Assembly: GCA_030998015.1 (NCBI GenBank)
Contig: JARWMV010000243.1
Coordinates: 1,054,001 to 1,118,000, forward strand
Length of the DNA: 64,000 nt
Direction of reading: 5' to 3'
Source of the DNA: Ceratorhiza oryzae-sativae
Taxonomy: Eukaryota > Basidiomycota > Agaricomycetes > Cantharellales > Ceratobasidiaceae
Shown: positions 35,101-47,120 of the stretch, piece by piece
How the letters are laid out: each line of letters begins with the position of its first letter
Numbering within the stretch: the stretch's first letter is position 1
Notes under the pieces: generated by a model
Told to the model about the DNA's origin: nothing
Databases searched by the model: none
Seen by the model: the letters and a program-made list of their open reading frames with translations, nothing else
Position numbers and translations under genes: made by a program

Positions 35101-35268
35101 ATGGCCGTATGAAGACAGCACACTGGATGGAATGGAGACGTCTTGACCGGGCTTTAATACTCCCTGCAGCAAAACGGCCCATCGATCGCCCATTGTTGAA
35201 TCCGAGGGATTATTTGGTGCCCCAATCACTGGCCATAGCTTTGACAATGGAACCCGATGAGCGCGCAC

Positions 35269-36959
35269 CCCGATGTTCCTGATCTAGCAGTTGGCATGTT
35301 AGATGAGCGCTGCCACCCATGGGGCGGGTGAATTCTTGAATATCACTGGCGTGGCTTTTAGCACAGAAGATGGAAACTTCTTTCAAATGCACCGCATGCA
35401 ATTCGTATCAAATCGACATCTGATGGTTATGTTCTTGTATGCGCTATTCTGTGTACGTCCTCGTGAGTGAACAAGGGATCGACATTCACTCTGCGCATTC
35501 AGAAAGGCCATCGATTCGAGCCCCATTTGTTATTGTGTACTCAGATAAATGGTTAGACATGTCGAGACAATCCAGAACAAGATAATTGTGCAGATGTACC
35601 AATCCTCGCTTGTGCGCTTCCCATAGGTTCATGTGTCGGCTTATAAACGTGCCTGATTTACAGACCGAATTTTAAGCAGTTTGACCAGGGCGTGGGTCTC
35701 CGAACGATTTGATTTGCTCGTTCGTACAAGTCGAGGGGATCATGGCTGATTACTTGAGGGTTGAGACCCCCTCTGCTCGTTGTTTCGGTATTTGTGTGGT
35801 AATGTCTACAATCTGGTGGATTTAGAACGAGCGTATTAAATAATTAAACGAACGTAGTCCATGTTAGCAATAGCCCTCATGTATGTAATTTTGAAGGCCT
35901 AGCTAACGAATGTGCGCCTACGCTGGATATATGCGGCTTACCCCTCCTTGGTTGCGCCGTCGACTAGTGTAAACTATCGTTGGGTTAGAAAAAAGAATAC
36001 GCCTAGATATTATCTGCTCGCCCCTAGGGCTCTGATTATCTCAATATTTGGGGACACGGCAATTGCTTGCATTATCCCTGTCTGCGACCCGGCCGCGCAG
36101 TTCCGCATGGATGTCTTCATCAGGGGAAAGTTTCCCCAATACCCTTATGTCGCTTAGTGGGCTTTGTGCAAGGTTTATTGCACCAGCAAGCCTTGAATAG
36201 CACGCCAATCCTTACCACTCACATCAATCGAAGGCACAGTCAAGCGCCCTCGCGTCCTTGTGGAAAGCACCAACTTTACGCATCCAACCAACGGTTCGGC
36301 ATAGCCCTATTGGGAATCCTTGCTTAGACGTTTCCATAGATGAAGCTGATGTACTCAGTCTTAAAAGAAAGACGCGCCTGGGCCAATTATGCAATGGAAG
36401 GATCCTAGAGCGTCTTGGGTTGCAACCGGGGGATTCGCCACGTGCTCGGAGTGCACGTACATGACCGGGATCACAGTGATCTTGTGGTGTAGTGTAACTT
36501 GTTAGGATTAGGAACGGCATGCACTGGATTTGTTACCGAGTTGGGTTTGCTGTTGGCCAAAACCACGTTTGTAGTCCTTCAGTTGTGTTACCGGGTTACT
36601 CACCTAGCAATACTCTATCTGTCGTAGAGGCTATGGTTATCCCCGAGCGTTATATTCGCTGTGATTGGCCGAACAAACACTAAAATGGACCGATGTAGAG
36701 GGCATGAAATACACCTGCGATATATGCTGCCTCCATCCAAAGTCACGTAATTGTCTTGAACGAGCAAGATGCCCCGAAACGGGCAGAACTCGTATCCGTA
36801 ACCAAGAACGACCATCGCTCACGCTTTTGAACACACTGTATATCATGCCAAAGCGTTATTCAATAAAACAGGCGCATAACAACACAAATACAAGACATCC
36901 CAGTGCCCCAAATAAATAACCAGAAAGCTCTCCGCATCTAAACCACCCCAACACACCAT
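35269..36959. other. 1.7 kb without a recognised gene
   Basis: Mixed AT-rich sequence between caspase B and the REEP-like gene. Open frames on either strand are below 110 codons and have no domain features. No inverted repeats, transposase motifs or RNA genes were noticed by eye. It includes the 5' region of caspase B at its left edge. Confidence 0.4.
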
Positions 36960-37939
36960 TCAATCTGCCTTGAGCTTTTCATATGCGCTTCGCGTCTTGC
37001 CTCCCCGTCCAGACACTGGACTCGGCTCGTCCGTTTCACTGTGCGTGATCTCCTCAAAGTCATCCCCACCTCGTTTTTGCTGTTGTTGCTCACGTCGACT
37101 CGGCTTGGGTGCATTTCTCGACCGAACCTGCGCGCCGCTCGACCGAGTCTGTACAGAAGGCTTCATCCTTGCCGTTAAATTAATATCCGTCGGCGCAAAC
37201 GAGCTCGTCGAGCTCGCCGACGAACTCCGACTCCGCGAAGGCGTAACGTGTCCTCCTGCTCCTGCAGCCGGCGCGGGCTGCTGCTGCATCGCTCCAGCCG
37301 CAGCCCAGCAACATGGGCGAATATATCCGCAGCAGGCCAGATGCCATTTGAAGCGGACCGCTCACGGGGTCTTGCATCGTTGGTGGTCCGGCGGCTTGTC
37401 CGACACCAGGTTGCTGGTTGATCACTCGGGCCCAGATCTCCTGGAGCTTTTCGCGTAAAAAGACATAGGCTCGGCTCCGTAGCCGGGCAACGGAAGCGTC
37501 GATTTGGGGTTCGTGTTGTTTGAGCAAGGGCTGGAGCCGGTTTGTGTAGATGGCGGTCGCGCCTTGGGTTTGTGGGAGTGCGAGGTAGAGCAGGAAGATG
37601 GTTTTGATTTCCCAGTAGAGCGGGATCCTGCGTGCAGAGAATGATGGGTGTAAACGTGTTGGGATGCGAAGAAAAGGGGGTGCTCACCATCTAATGAGCC
37701 ACTCGGCGACATATTCCACGCCGACGACGCATCCCATGACAGACCAATACATCAGCCAACGCTCAAGGTCTGCTTCTTGAGTCGGGCGCCTGGACAAAGT
37801 CTTGTAGGACGCATAAGTCGGATACAAAAATGCTCCTGTCACGCTACCACAAGCAAGCCGAAATCAGCAACAGACGTGCGGAACCGAAAAACCAACAGAC
37901 CTACCTGACGATTCTCGACGCAACCCAGTACAACATCAT
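36960..37939 (-). CDS. REEP/Yop1-like TB2/DP1/HVA22 family protein
   Basis: Family members are hairpin-inserted ER proteins that curve and shape tubular ER. The start MMLYWVASRIV joins SVTGAFLYPTYASYKTLSRR across a short intron. Then come PTQEADLERWLMYWSVMGCV and GVEYVAEWLIRW, and after the next intron IPLYWEIKTIFLLYLALPQT followed by QGATAIYTNRLQPLL. This is the TB2/DP1/HVA22 domain with two pairs of hydrophobic hairpins. An amphipathic region follows (HEPQIDASVARLRSRAYVFL). The C-terminal tail is Ser/Arg/Gln-rich and disordered, ending GGKTRSAYEKLKAD. A one-base break near 37305-37311 separates LLRIYSPMLL from WAAAGAMQQQPAPAAGAGG. It is divergent from RPB9, 199 bp between starts. The tail is longer than in yeast Yop1, more like REEP1-4. 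Confidence 0.8.
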
Positions 37940-38138
37940 TGTCGATAAAAGCGGGCAGAGGGAGAAGACCCGTCCCAGCCAGAGTCGAGCTTTATCTCGG
38001 CGTGTGGGAGCCCTTGTCCGACGTGTGTCGACGTGGTGGGCGGCGTGGAGGTCGAGCCCAAGCGCGTACACCAAGTTTGATGCTTATGTCATCACATCCT
38101 CCTTGTTTTCAACCACCACTACCTCGTTGACCTGAAAC

Positions 38139-38818
38139 ATGCCTCCCAAGAATATTCCCACCCCTCAACCCCCGAAACTTCAATTCTGTCAAGAGTGGTG
38201 TGTAGCCCCTCATTTATCGCATTACCGTCACTCATGCGTCTTCCAGCAACAATCTGTTGTACCCCAAGGTACGTCCACGATAGCCACATGTAAAACATCA
38301 TCTAGAAACCAAGACAAACAGACAGATTCCCAACGGCAACTCTTGAGTTACGCATGTCGAATCTGCTTGGGACACGAGGAAGAGTCTCAGAACGAATGCG
38401 TGTATAGGAACGATCTTTTGACAGTCACCAAGTACGTCGTGCCCCCGGACTCGTGAATAGACAAATCTGAGGGCGAAATTAGGGAACAAGCAGGCGTGAC
38501 GCAAGACTGCATACAGATCCGACACTCGTGCGTTCGTTGCTCTCTAGCCTGCAGACCCAAACTGACCTAGCTCGTGGAATCCAGGCCCACTCGGATATGC
38601 AGTGCCCAAACTGTGGCCACAACGAGTAAGCATGCTTCTTGCCGCCTTGTCTATTCACACTATATGCCTCTTCCAGTGCAGTATTCTACCAAGACCAATC
38701 TAAACGAACAGAAACGCGCATGACACTCTTCTACGTATGCACCAACTGCGGACACAACTTTATCGATCCAAAACTCGCGGCCAAACTTCAAAACGTCGAG
38801 GGTCTTGGCGACGATTAG
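38139..38818 (+). CDS. RPB9: RNA polymerase II subunit RPB9
   Basis: A small zinc-binding subunit of RNA polymerase II that supports start-site choice, fidelity and TFIIS-stimulated cleavage in the nucleus. Five exons. The N-terminal ribbon is QFCQECNNLLYPK followed by LLSYACRICLGHEEESQNEC (C-x2-C pairs). Then VYRNDLLTVTKEQAGVTQD, DPTLVRSLLSSLQTQTDL, and the C-terminal TFIIS-type ribbon MQCPNCGHNEAVFYQDQSKR with LFYVCTNCGHNF. The linker between the ribbons is about 15 residues longer than in yeast RPB9. A one-base break at about 38510-38516 lies between VTQDC and DPTL. RPB9 is single-copy and highly conserved, so an assembly error is more likely than a dead gene. The coding end is only 82 bp from the stop of the convergent CPR6 gene. 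Confidence 0.94.
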
Positions 38819-38900
38819 ATCTTTCCAGTCCATTCGAGCAACGTCATCATGCATGTATATTATTCAGGCAATTAATGGGTGTTTATGGACTCTAGCTAAA

Positions 38901-40399
38901 TTACGAGAATAGCCCCTTGAACGCCTTTTTCTCTCGTTCCCGCTTTTCTTTCTTCTTTTGCTGCACCTTTGCGAGTTCGCTCTTGACGGCGCCGTCGTCG
39001 GGGACGATTTTCGCAGCCTCGAGCAAATCCCTCTCTGCATCATCGTCCTCACTAACGGCAATGTTTCCGAGAGCCCGGCGGTAGTACGCTTTGCCTAGGA
39101 TCCAGCAGCACGCGGTCAATGATCGGTCAACTGAAGTGTGATCGAGGCTCACCCTTGTCTGCGTCAGAGATCGGTGGATTAATCGAGAGCGCACGCGAAG
39201 TGAGTTTGATGGCCAGCCTGGGCTCATGGGTCTTAAGCGCCGCGAGTGCCGCGTTGAGCAGGACGGGTGCCAAAAGCGCATTGAACTGCCCCTGGAGCTC
39301 TGGCGGAGAGCCGTCGGGCATGACTGGATGTTGATCGAGATACCGTATAGACTCTACCCGCCATATGCGCATAAGCCAAAGGAACCACGCCAAGGTCAAA
39401 TGACGTACTCTGATACTTTTGTAGCGCCAAATCGAGCTTTCCTTCCTTGTACAACGTGTTCCCGAGCGCACGAATCTCTCCCGCAATTCGAAGAGCCGTC
39501 TCGGGCGAGTTGGCCACATCCGAGTCGTCATCTTCGGGGAAATCCTCGTACTTGTCTCCGTCTGCGGGAGTCTCGCTCGCCATCGAGAGCTCTTCGTCCG
39601 AAGTGAGTTCGCCGCATTTGGTGATCACACATGCGTTGACAGGCGCGTCCCCCGAACCCGTGGGTGTGTTTTCGATCTGTCGAACTGTAGATCAAGTCTC
39701 GAGTAAATACCCAACCCTTTACACCTGTGCAGTCGAACACACCTATCGACTTTCCCTTGACCACCTCTCCAAAGACTACATGCTTGTTGTCCAAATGCGG
39801 AGTCGGCACAGTCGTCACAAAAAACTGAGATCCGTTGGTATTAGGCCCAGCGTTGGCCATGGAGAGCAAAAACGGTTTGGTATGGTTGACGGGAAACGCC
39901 TCGTCCTCAAACTTTTCGCCATAGATTGATTCGCCGCCTGTCCCGTTTCCGGCTGTAAAGTCGCCTAGAGGGGAGGTGGGGAAGGGGGTAACATCAGCAT
40001 CCGTTGTTCCTGGTGTGTGTGGCCGTATCAATCAGTGATCACCCACCGCCCTGGATCATGAATCTGATGATGTAGTGTGAGCAAAGCGCGCTGGCATTCA
40101 GCCCCCGGGTACACCATTCGACTTACCCCTTGATCACTCGGTGGAACGTACTTCCCTCGTACGATAGTTTCTTCCCGGACTTGCCAACGCCCTTTTCGCC
40201 GGTACATAGTGCCCGAAAGTTCTCGGCCGTCTTGGGTACCAAGTCGCTGTAGCCCAGGCCCAAGGTATCAGGCTTATGTCAAGCCCATTTATCAGACGAC
40301 ACACCTGAACAGCGAATAGACAACGCGCCCTACGGGTTTCCCGCCGATGGAAATGTCGGTGTAGACCTTGGGTCGAGTGAGTGCTGAGATGGAGGCCAT
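38901..40399 (-). CDS. CPR6: Cyclophilin-40 peptidyl-prolyl isomerase (CPR6/Cyp40)
   Basis: An Hsp90 co-chaperone with peptidyl-prolyl cis-trans isomerase activity, cytosolic. The N-terminal cyclophilin domain starts [20 protein letters not shown] and contains [40 protein letters not shown] (catalytic Arg in FHR), [20 protein letters not shown] and [15 protein letters not shown]. The C-terminal TPR domain has [40 protein letters not shown] and [20 protein letters not shown], ending in a basic tail ([18 protein letters not shown]), which is the Hsp90/calmodulin-type end of Cyp40. About seven exons with short introns, no frame break needed. The whole domain set and order are as in yeast Cpr6 and human PPID. 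Confidence 0.96.
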
Positions 40400-40722
40400 C
40401 GCGGTGGTGGTGGTGGACGAGATCGACAGGCCCGGTGACTTAAATCTGTCGACGCCGAGTGGTACGAAGGATCTAGACTGATGATTCCCAGGCTGATCGG
40501 GCTGCCCGCGCGAGCCATGTTGCAGCCCAATTGCTCGTGATGGGCCGAATATTCTGGAACAAGGTGTGTTCCCCATTCGAACTCATCTCACACGTGACAT
40601 ATCGGCCCCAAAGCGGTGATCATTCATACTAAGGTACACAATTCAACTATTCACAATAACTTTTGGGCGTATGCTACATTTCAAAAATTAGTCCTTCAAG
40701 GATTGATGTTCTGCGGGCGCCG

Positions 40723-41383
40723 TCAGAGGCTGTCGTCTTCGTCTGACACGGTCGGACTTACATTAGAATTGGGGTTGGACAGTGCGGGCAAGACGGGCTG
40801 CGGGGGCGAGGTCGAAGCAGCAGCAGACGTGCGAGCAATTGCGGCCAGGTCAACCTCTGCATATGGTTGTTAAATTTGTCTTTTTGGTGAGGGATATATA
40901 CTCACCGCCGTGTTTGAACGTGCCCGTACGGAACTCCTTTGCATTGTGCCGCTCTTCTTCCGACATGGTGATCGACGCACGCCGTGGCAATTCGGGCGAC
41001 TATTGAACCCGTCGATAAATCGCACGATATACTAATGGAGCGACTAGCATACCTTGCGAGCATCGCTGGCACCCGAGCTATTCGTCACAGCGTCATTTAC
41101 CTCGTCCGAGCTTCCTCTCGCTCATGTATATCATAGTCCTCCTGCGGCAACGTCAGCCCCATGCGCAGAGCCCAGCTCGAATCAAACCCCACCTGTTGGA
41201 CCGCAATATCGTCGTCGAGCGTTCCCCATCCGCCTGCTCCGCCCTTTTTCAAGGACCTATCGTAGCCGTTCCGAGCCTCAGACCTGGGGCCCCACGTCAG
41301 CAACGGCCCACCGAATCGACACGCCCAACGAACCTGTCCTTGGCCAAAGCCCTCGGGTAGGCAGCGCGTTCAGTTCGAGTCAT
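40723..41383 (-). CDS. Small HABP4/Stm1-like RNA-binding-family protein
   Basis: The chain reads MTRTERAAYPRALAKDRSEA, then RNGYDRSLKKGGAGGWGTLD (the GADxSLKKGGAGxxNWG-like core of the hyaluronan/mRNA-binding family). After an acidic stretch it continues DEVNDAVTNSSGASDARK, SPELPRRASITMSEEERHNA and KEFRTGTFKHGEVDLAAIAR, ending TVSDEDDSL. Five exons or so; all splice sites are GT-AG. A one-base break near 41106-41109 separates EREEA from DEVNDAV. Proteins with this layout (MTRTER start, basic Gly core, VDLAAIARTS end) seem widespread in fungi and are uncharacterised. Some HABP4/Stm1 relatives bind inactive ribosomes; whether this one does is not shown. An alternative is a purely fungal family with chance similarity in the Gly-rich core. 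Confidence 0.58.
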
Positions 41384-41834
41384 ATCGATGAAACGAGATA
41401 TAGATGGTGGTGGTGGTGGGAGGTTCAGGCCTGCCTCATTCGGGCGGCTTTATACACCGAACGGTCACGCGATCCGTGCGTAGCCGTAGGGCGCAACAGC
41501 ATACTCCACTTTGGATCACCCAATCCTATCACATCATGCCTTTGTTAATGTTGTCATTCTCCTGGCATTCTTCGCGCATACAATCGGGCCTCGCGATTCT
41601 TCCTTGTGAGGCGCGCTCTTGCTCGCCCGTTGATGGATGCGGGGTAAAACGCTCCAGTTGTGGTCAATTTGAAATTATTCCCCTGGACATTTGTGTCGTC
41701 GTTCCTGAACTTTCCACTCCCTTCTGCTAGTGGCAGTTTTCTATTTCTTTTAAGTAGAGTACTTGCTAGAATTTTCGCCCATTTATTATCGGATCACCAG
41801 CAGCCAATAGAGCTTATATAGCATTACATTAATA
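41384..41834. other. Intergenic, HABP4-like 5' side to PMS1 3' end
   Basis: Both neighbours run leftward. Holds the promoter of the small gene and the PMS1 3' untranslated region. No further feature seen. Confidence 0.45.
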
Positions 41835-44800
41835 CTCAAACCTTGGACTTGCTAAAAGCTACCCAGTCTACTTTTGGGCCATCTACCTTGCCATGCGCGC
41901 GAAGATTGCAGAGGTGACGCATCGTCGGTCGCCCGTGTGGACAATTCCATGGTAGATCCATGCCCGCCAGGTTTCTTACCATCTGCACGAGGTTCAGTCA
42001 ACTCACAAACTCTGAGAATGAGATCAGAATGGACCAACGTTGACCATGTGCCGCTGTTTCAGAGCAGTGCCGATCATGATAGAGCTCCGACACGCTCGCA
42101 TGGCAAACATCGCGCGAGCTTTGGAACATCGGACCATCTCGCTCGAGTTTCCTTCTTGTATTTGATGTAAAATCTCTTCGAGGTCTGACCGGCCCGGTTT
42201 GAGAGCAATCCGCTTGTTCGCTGCGTCGGACTCACCTTTCATATCAAACATGGTGTCTTTGCTCATTGGCTGGGCGGCCAGGCGTAGCTTTGGGCGTTCA
42301 CCCTCATTTACATCCTTGTCTACTTGAACAACAAACCCATTTTTCTTGAGCACTTCGAGATTATCAATCGCAGCCAGCTCGTCTGTGATGCTCAGCTCTA
42401 GCAGCCGCGGCCTTGACCAATCAATCAATGAATATAGACAATTTTTTTTAAAACGGAATCAAGCCCACCGAATCAGCCGCTGGGATTGAATCTTGGTAGT
42501 CCTCTGTAGCCGCTCAAAGTTGAACTTTTCATCCGCAGCATGTTGGTCGATAATAAAAAGGTCATCGAGTTGACCTGATTCGAGTTGTTTCTGCAATCGC
42601 ACAATAACAAATCCAAGGTTGAATTGGCCGATAATCTCCATCGCTAGGAAGTCCTTTTTCTCAATGACACGCGACAGAGACAATTCAGCTTGGGCAGCAT
42701 CGGGTTCTTCCCAATTTGTTTCAGTAATAAGCCCAGGAGCAATAGATGCAGAGTCCACTCGGTCTTTCTTTTGGGTGCTTTGAGACCGATAGAGTGTTCT
42801 TAGGCGGTTCATGTCCACAGCACAGCGAGCGGCTCGATGCCTCCCACCCTTTACAAACTCGGTCGGACGCTTCTCTGTCTCTGGTGTCGAATGTCGTTGG
42901 CGAGGCTTTTTGGCTGGGCGAGACGCATCTTTCTCCTCCTCCCTCCCTTCTCCATTCTGCGTCTTCTGCTCTTTTTCAGATTCCTCTTGCACAGCAGGAC
43001 TGGGCGCAGCTCTGTCGTCACTAACAGGCCCCGGCGCGGGCAGCACAGGTTCCTCGTCCACCTCCATCGGCACAGCACTCCTAGGCGGCGGTTCCGTATG
43101 TTCATCCTCCTCCAACTCGTCTTCCTCGTCTTCGTCCTCGTTCGTGAGATCCTCCACAACAGGTTGATTACCCTTGAGCGCCATCCCAGCTAGACGTTCC
43201 CTCAACGCGCTTCTCGCAGCGGTACCCGTGTTCGCTTTCTCCTTGACCGGGGACTGGCTAGGTTGGCGCCGATTCCAGGACGCGGTCGAGGTAGACAGTA
43301 CAACTTGCACATTTCTTGCCTTTTCCGGCGAGGAATATGCAGAGGATGGGATAAACTCGACTTGCGCGGATGGCGCGAGGGTGGACGAGGTAGAGTTCTG
43401 GGGCCTGGTTTGAGCAGTCGGCTCGGGGATAGATGGAGCAGAGATCGAGGCCGTTGTCGCCGGACGATCGTTTACCGGATCGACGTCGATTCTTCGGCTG
43501 AGCTATCAGGAGAAGCCACCCGTGTTTTCTTAGCGGGGCGGGTGCTGACTGTGCTGGAGGAACGACGCTGAATCGTAGCGTCTATTTTTGTTTGAGTATC
43601 GTCGGTAGAGGTATCATTGTTTTTGGAGCCGGAAGCTTTTGATAGTTTACCATCGTTGACTTGGTATGTAGAGCGAGCAGAAGCAAAGGACTCTTCGATG
43701 GATGCCTACAAACGGCTGGAAATTCGTGCTTGGCATGGCTGAGACAATGCGCAAATACCTTGAGAGCCGCGATAAGTTCCGATTCATTGTGCAACATAAT
43801 CATCCTCTTATCAGGGCTGACGTTAATGTCAAACGTATCTGATCCAAAAATGAGTTGAAAGGATGGAAGAGGCAGTGGCCGGAACACACACCTCCTGGGA
43901 GCTGAAAGTCTGCGATAACCATTGGCATCTGTGTCGAGTTGAAAGCTTTGTACACCTCGTTGAAAGCCTTTTGAATCTAATCATTTCTCATTAATATATA
44001 TGAGAAAGAACATTGAGGATGGTAAGAACCTGCTTAGGTTCAAACGGTCGACCATTGAGGTAGTAGAATTGTCGTTCAGAGGTGAGCGCCCAGACATGTG
44101 GCTAAACTTGGAAATCAAGCCACGAACGCGAATGATCGTTTCCTCACTGAGTGATAGGTAAGCCCATGGCCTCGAATCTACAAGAAGAAATAAAACTTAC
44201 GTGTAATCAACTTGCTTTTTGCTCAACCTCCTCAAAACTGATTTTTCCGGCGATATCTTGAGTTCAAGATCGAGCGGCACAACCTGCTCCAACGTTTTCG
44301 GCCCCCACACCAACGAGACGTTCGCTCTAAGACGTTGCATCGGGTCCACCGTCGCATTCGGTTGAGCAAGAGGAGCAGATTGGACTTGGTTTTGGCGCGC
44401 GCTGGGGTTTGGAGAGTGTTAGGCCAGAAACAAATCCAACGGAGGACATTCACCCTTTTCCGCTCTGGTTGCTCACGGTTAACCGCACCCCTCGTACAGA
44501 ACGCTTGTCGGCAGAAGGCCAGCTTCCCCCAACACACGGCACGAGCGCATAAGCCTGCAGGAGCTGAAGTGCCCTCGCATAGTCGCGCTTGATCATTCTC
44601 TCGAGCTCACGGCGCCGAACAGGGAGTGGAGCAAACAGTTTTTCAACTAGAACAGTCGTTCCTCTCTGTAAAAAGAAAATTCTTGAAAGGTGGCTCAAAC
44701 TCTAGAGGAGCGGCGACGAACCTGCCTCGCTGTCTTCTTTGTCGAATTCTCGAGCTCGCCACTTCGAGCAAACTGCAACACGGTCCCCATAGGAGCTTCC

Positions 44801-45221
44801 TCTGCTGTAGCAGTCGTAATAGTCACTCGCTCGCACATGGCACATAAACTAGCCAACGCCTCGCCACGAAACCCAAACGTCTGTACCGTGGCCAAATCCG
44901 ATAATTGGGATATCTTTGATGTATGGTGTTTACGGGCAATGGCGGGATAGTCGACTTGGTTGATTCCTGTGCCATCGTCGATGACCTCGATGCTCGTCAG
45001 ACCTTGGTCTTTAAATTTTACTTCTGCGTAAAAATTAATGTATTAATTTTCATGCATGTATCAAGTGGCTAATTGAACCCACCTATATTTGATGCTCCCG
45101 CGTCCAAACTGTTTTCAACAAGCTCCTTCACAGCCGTGGCAAGATCGACGACAACTTGACCAGAAGTTATCCGATGAACGGTATCTTTGTCAATTGATTT
45201 GATTTTTGTGGTATCTGACAT
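41835..45221 (-). CDS. PMS1: MutL homologue PMS1 (PMS2 in animals), mismatch repair endonuclease
   Basis: Acts with MLH1 as MutL-alpha, nicking the daughter strand after MutS binds a mismatch. The N-terminal GHKL ATPase domain has [37 protein letters not shown] (motif I), [10 protein letters not shown] (motif II), [20 protein letters not shown] and [11 protein letters not shown] (motif III), then [21 protein letters not shown] long acidic, disordered linker follows. The C-terminal domain has [14 protein letters not shown], the endonuclease motif [12 protein letters not shown] (DQHA-x2-E-x4-E), [20 protein letters not shown] and [12 protein letters not shown] (zinc-binding). All catalytic elements are therefore present. 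About ten exons. A one-base break in the linker at about 43478-43486 is far from both domains. The end [11 protein letters not shown] is predicted from 41835. Confidence 0.95.
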
Positions 45222-45556
45222 TTGTGTCGGGTATAATCTAGAGTAGGAAAAGTCAAGTGAAGCTTTGGAGGTGGAGGTTGGTGGAGATTGCCTCTCTGTG
45301 CAGCACCGCCACTGTCTTCTTGCTGATCGAAACACCAACGATGGCATCACATAAATCTCCATTCGAGTCCTAGTATATTTGATATTCTTTAGCCCTAGCG
45401 TACCCATAAACCGCCCCAAAAACGAAGGTAAATCCAGTTACAAGCACCAGGACAAAAAGGTATACAGGTTGTCGTATGTACATATCCGCCCATTCCAAAT
45501 CGCCGCTGGTTTCATATATTCATTTAATATCCAAGTTTGTTCAATGCGGTCACCAC

Positions 45557-47120
45557 TAGGCCTCCATCACTGGCAAATCGCCGGTCTGAAATTTCTTCAA
45601 CCAATCACCTCATTTAGATCCTACCATATCAAATTCTACAGTCAGCCGCAAGGCCGGGAAGATGGACTCGACTTACAAACTTATGGGAAGCATGGATCTG
45701 AAAAAGTTCCCTGGCTGAGTGAGAGTGTACGATAGTTGTATGTAAAGGAGGGACAGACCTGTGGGACCTGAGGACCCAGGTCTTCTGGCTTGCCTATGAT
45801 TCCCTGGTGTTTCTCGCCACTCGCGCACTAATTACCCGGGTAGAAGTCAGGCGCCAGACAAAACCAAGAACATTCAAATCACCATACCGGCTATGTAGGA
45901 GCATGCCTCCCAGGCTCAGCCCTGCGTTCCAGATGCGCGACAACGCCTGTTTGCCTCGCACCGTGAAACATGCGGTAAACGTGAGTTCGACACCGGACCT
46001 ACCCACGTAAAGAAGCCACCAGTGACATCTCCTTCATATGCTGCTTGACCACAAGCCGCGGCTGCAAAATAAATCTGAGTCCAGGTAAGCGGTGCGGACA
46101 AACCCTGGCCTATGTCGGAACCTACTGTCGGAGAAGACGGAGTTTTGCCGTTCCATAGAGGCGACTCCTTCCATTCAGCTTGACCGTCTTGATTCAAGTG
46201 GACGAAGTACCGCAGGCCTTTGAACAAATGAGAGAATTAAAGCGCTGAGTGACAAAAGGCTTGCCGTATAGTCCTCCAGCACTGCAGCACTGGCAAGAGG
46301 TACGTAAGTCATCTAAGTACAAGTCAGGGAGACAACTTACGTCCGCAACTAGCTGCGGACGGCTGTTCGTTAGCCAGTTGGTTTGTTGGCAAATGCATGG
46401 CGCCTACCAAGAGTCTACGGTATTCTCCAGATGCGAAGAGGCTGTCATATAGAATCTTTTGACCGATGTGTCAAGCCCAGGAAGCCAAATGAGTCCGATG
46501 GCGTACCTCGGACGTAAGGCCTTGAATATCCCCATCGACCGGTAAAATCACTAGGTATATCTGTTCAAATCAGACGTGAGATGATATTCTGCTAAGCGAG
46601 GATGGTAGCTTACAGCTGCGCTTATAGCCATGGCCTTGGACTACATGCAAGTGGTCAAAAAGGCGTCACACAAGCTATGATCGGCTTACAGTGCACTAAG
46701 CAGCACACAGATATAGGTAATTTTTCTAGCTGTTTAATCTATTCAGAAAGTTAGGATCGTGAGCGTGGAACCGGGCTGGTGAATTTACGATAGTGGCTCC
46801 GGTAGCGTTACGAAAGTGGTATACTTCGTCAAATGCGTGGTTTGATGTGAGAAGATGGTGCACGTTTTTAATGTCGATGGGTGTCCCGCTCATGTACATG
46901 TCTTCTTCATTTGGCCAATGCAGCCCTGCGTAATCGTTTGTAAACTATACCATAGTCAGGCTTTGAGATGAGTTCAGCATTGGGACGCATACGATCAGTG
47001 CAATTGGGGTTGTATTGTGAAGCACCCCCACATGGAGCAGCTTCTGCATCGAATTCGGTATCCATTCGCGCCTTCCATATTGCAGCGCTTCTGAGCCTGT
47101 GTCGGGTCCCAAGCTATTGA
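45557..47120 (-). CDS. Uncharacterised multi-exon fungal gene, 5' end unresolved
   Basis: Many short exons are joined by 50-60 nt introns: LGPDTGSEALQYGRREWIPN with SMQKLLHVGVLHNTTPIALI; FTNDYAGLHWPNEEDMYMSG with TPIDIKNVHHLLTSNHAFDE; YHFRNATGATI; SKAMAISAA; IYLVILPVDGDIQGLTSE; KILYDSLFASGEYRRLLVGA; GLRYFVHLNQDGQAEWKESP; and LTWTQIYFAAAACGQAAYEG followed by DVTGGFFTW. The last exons are RELFQIHASHKF and TGDLPVMEA. A hydrophobic start (MLSSWVALHTSVQQDADI) at 47258 may be the first exon, but its junction is not clear. I recognise no catalytic motif or named domain. The exon-intron regularity and the open, protein-like exons argue that it is a real gene. A distant fragment lies at 31335-31430. 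It is divergent from NudE. Confidence 0.45.

Noticed and set aside
29646..36959. Transposon insertion around the caspase pair
   Set aside because: The gene-poor flanks looked suggestive, but I found no terminal repeats, target duplications, reverse transcriptase or transposase motifs by eye.
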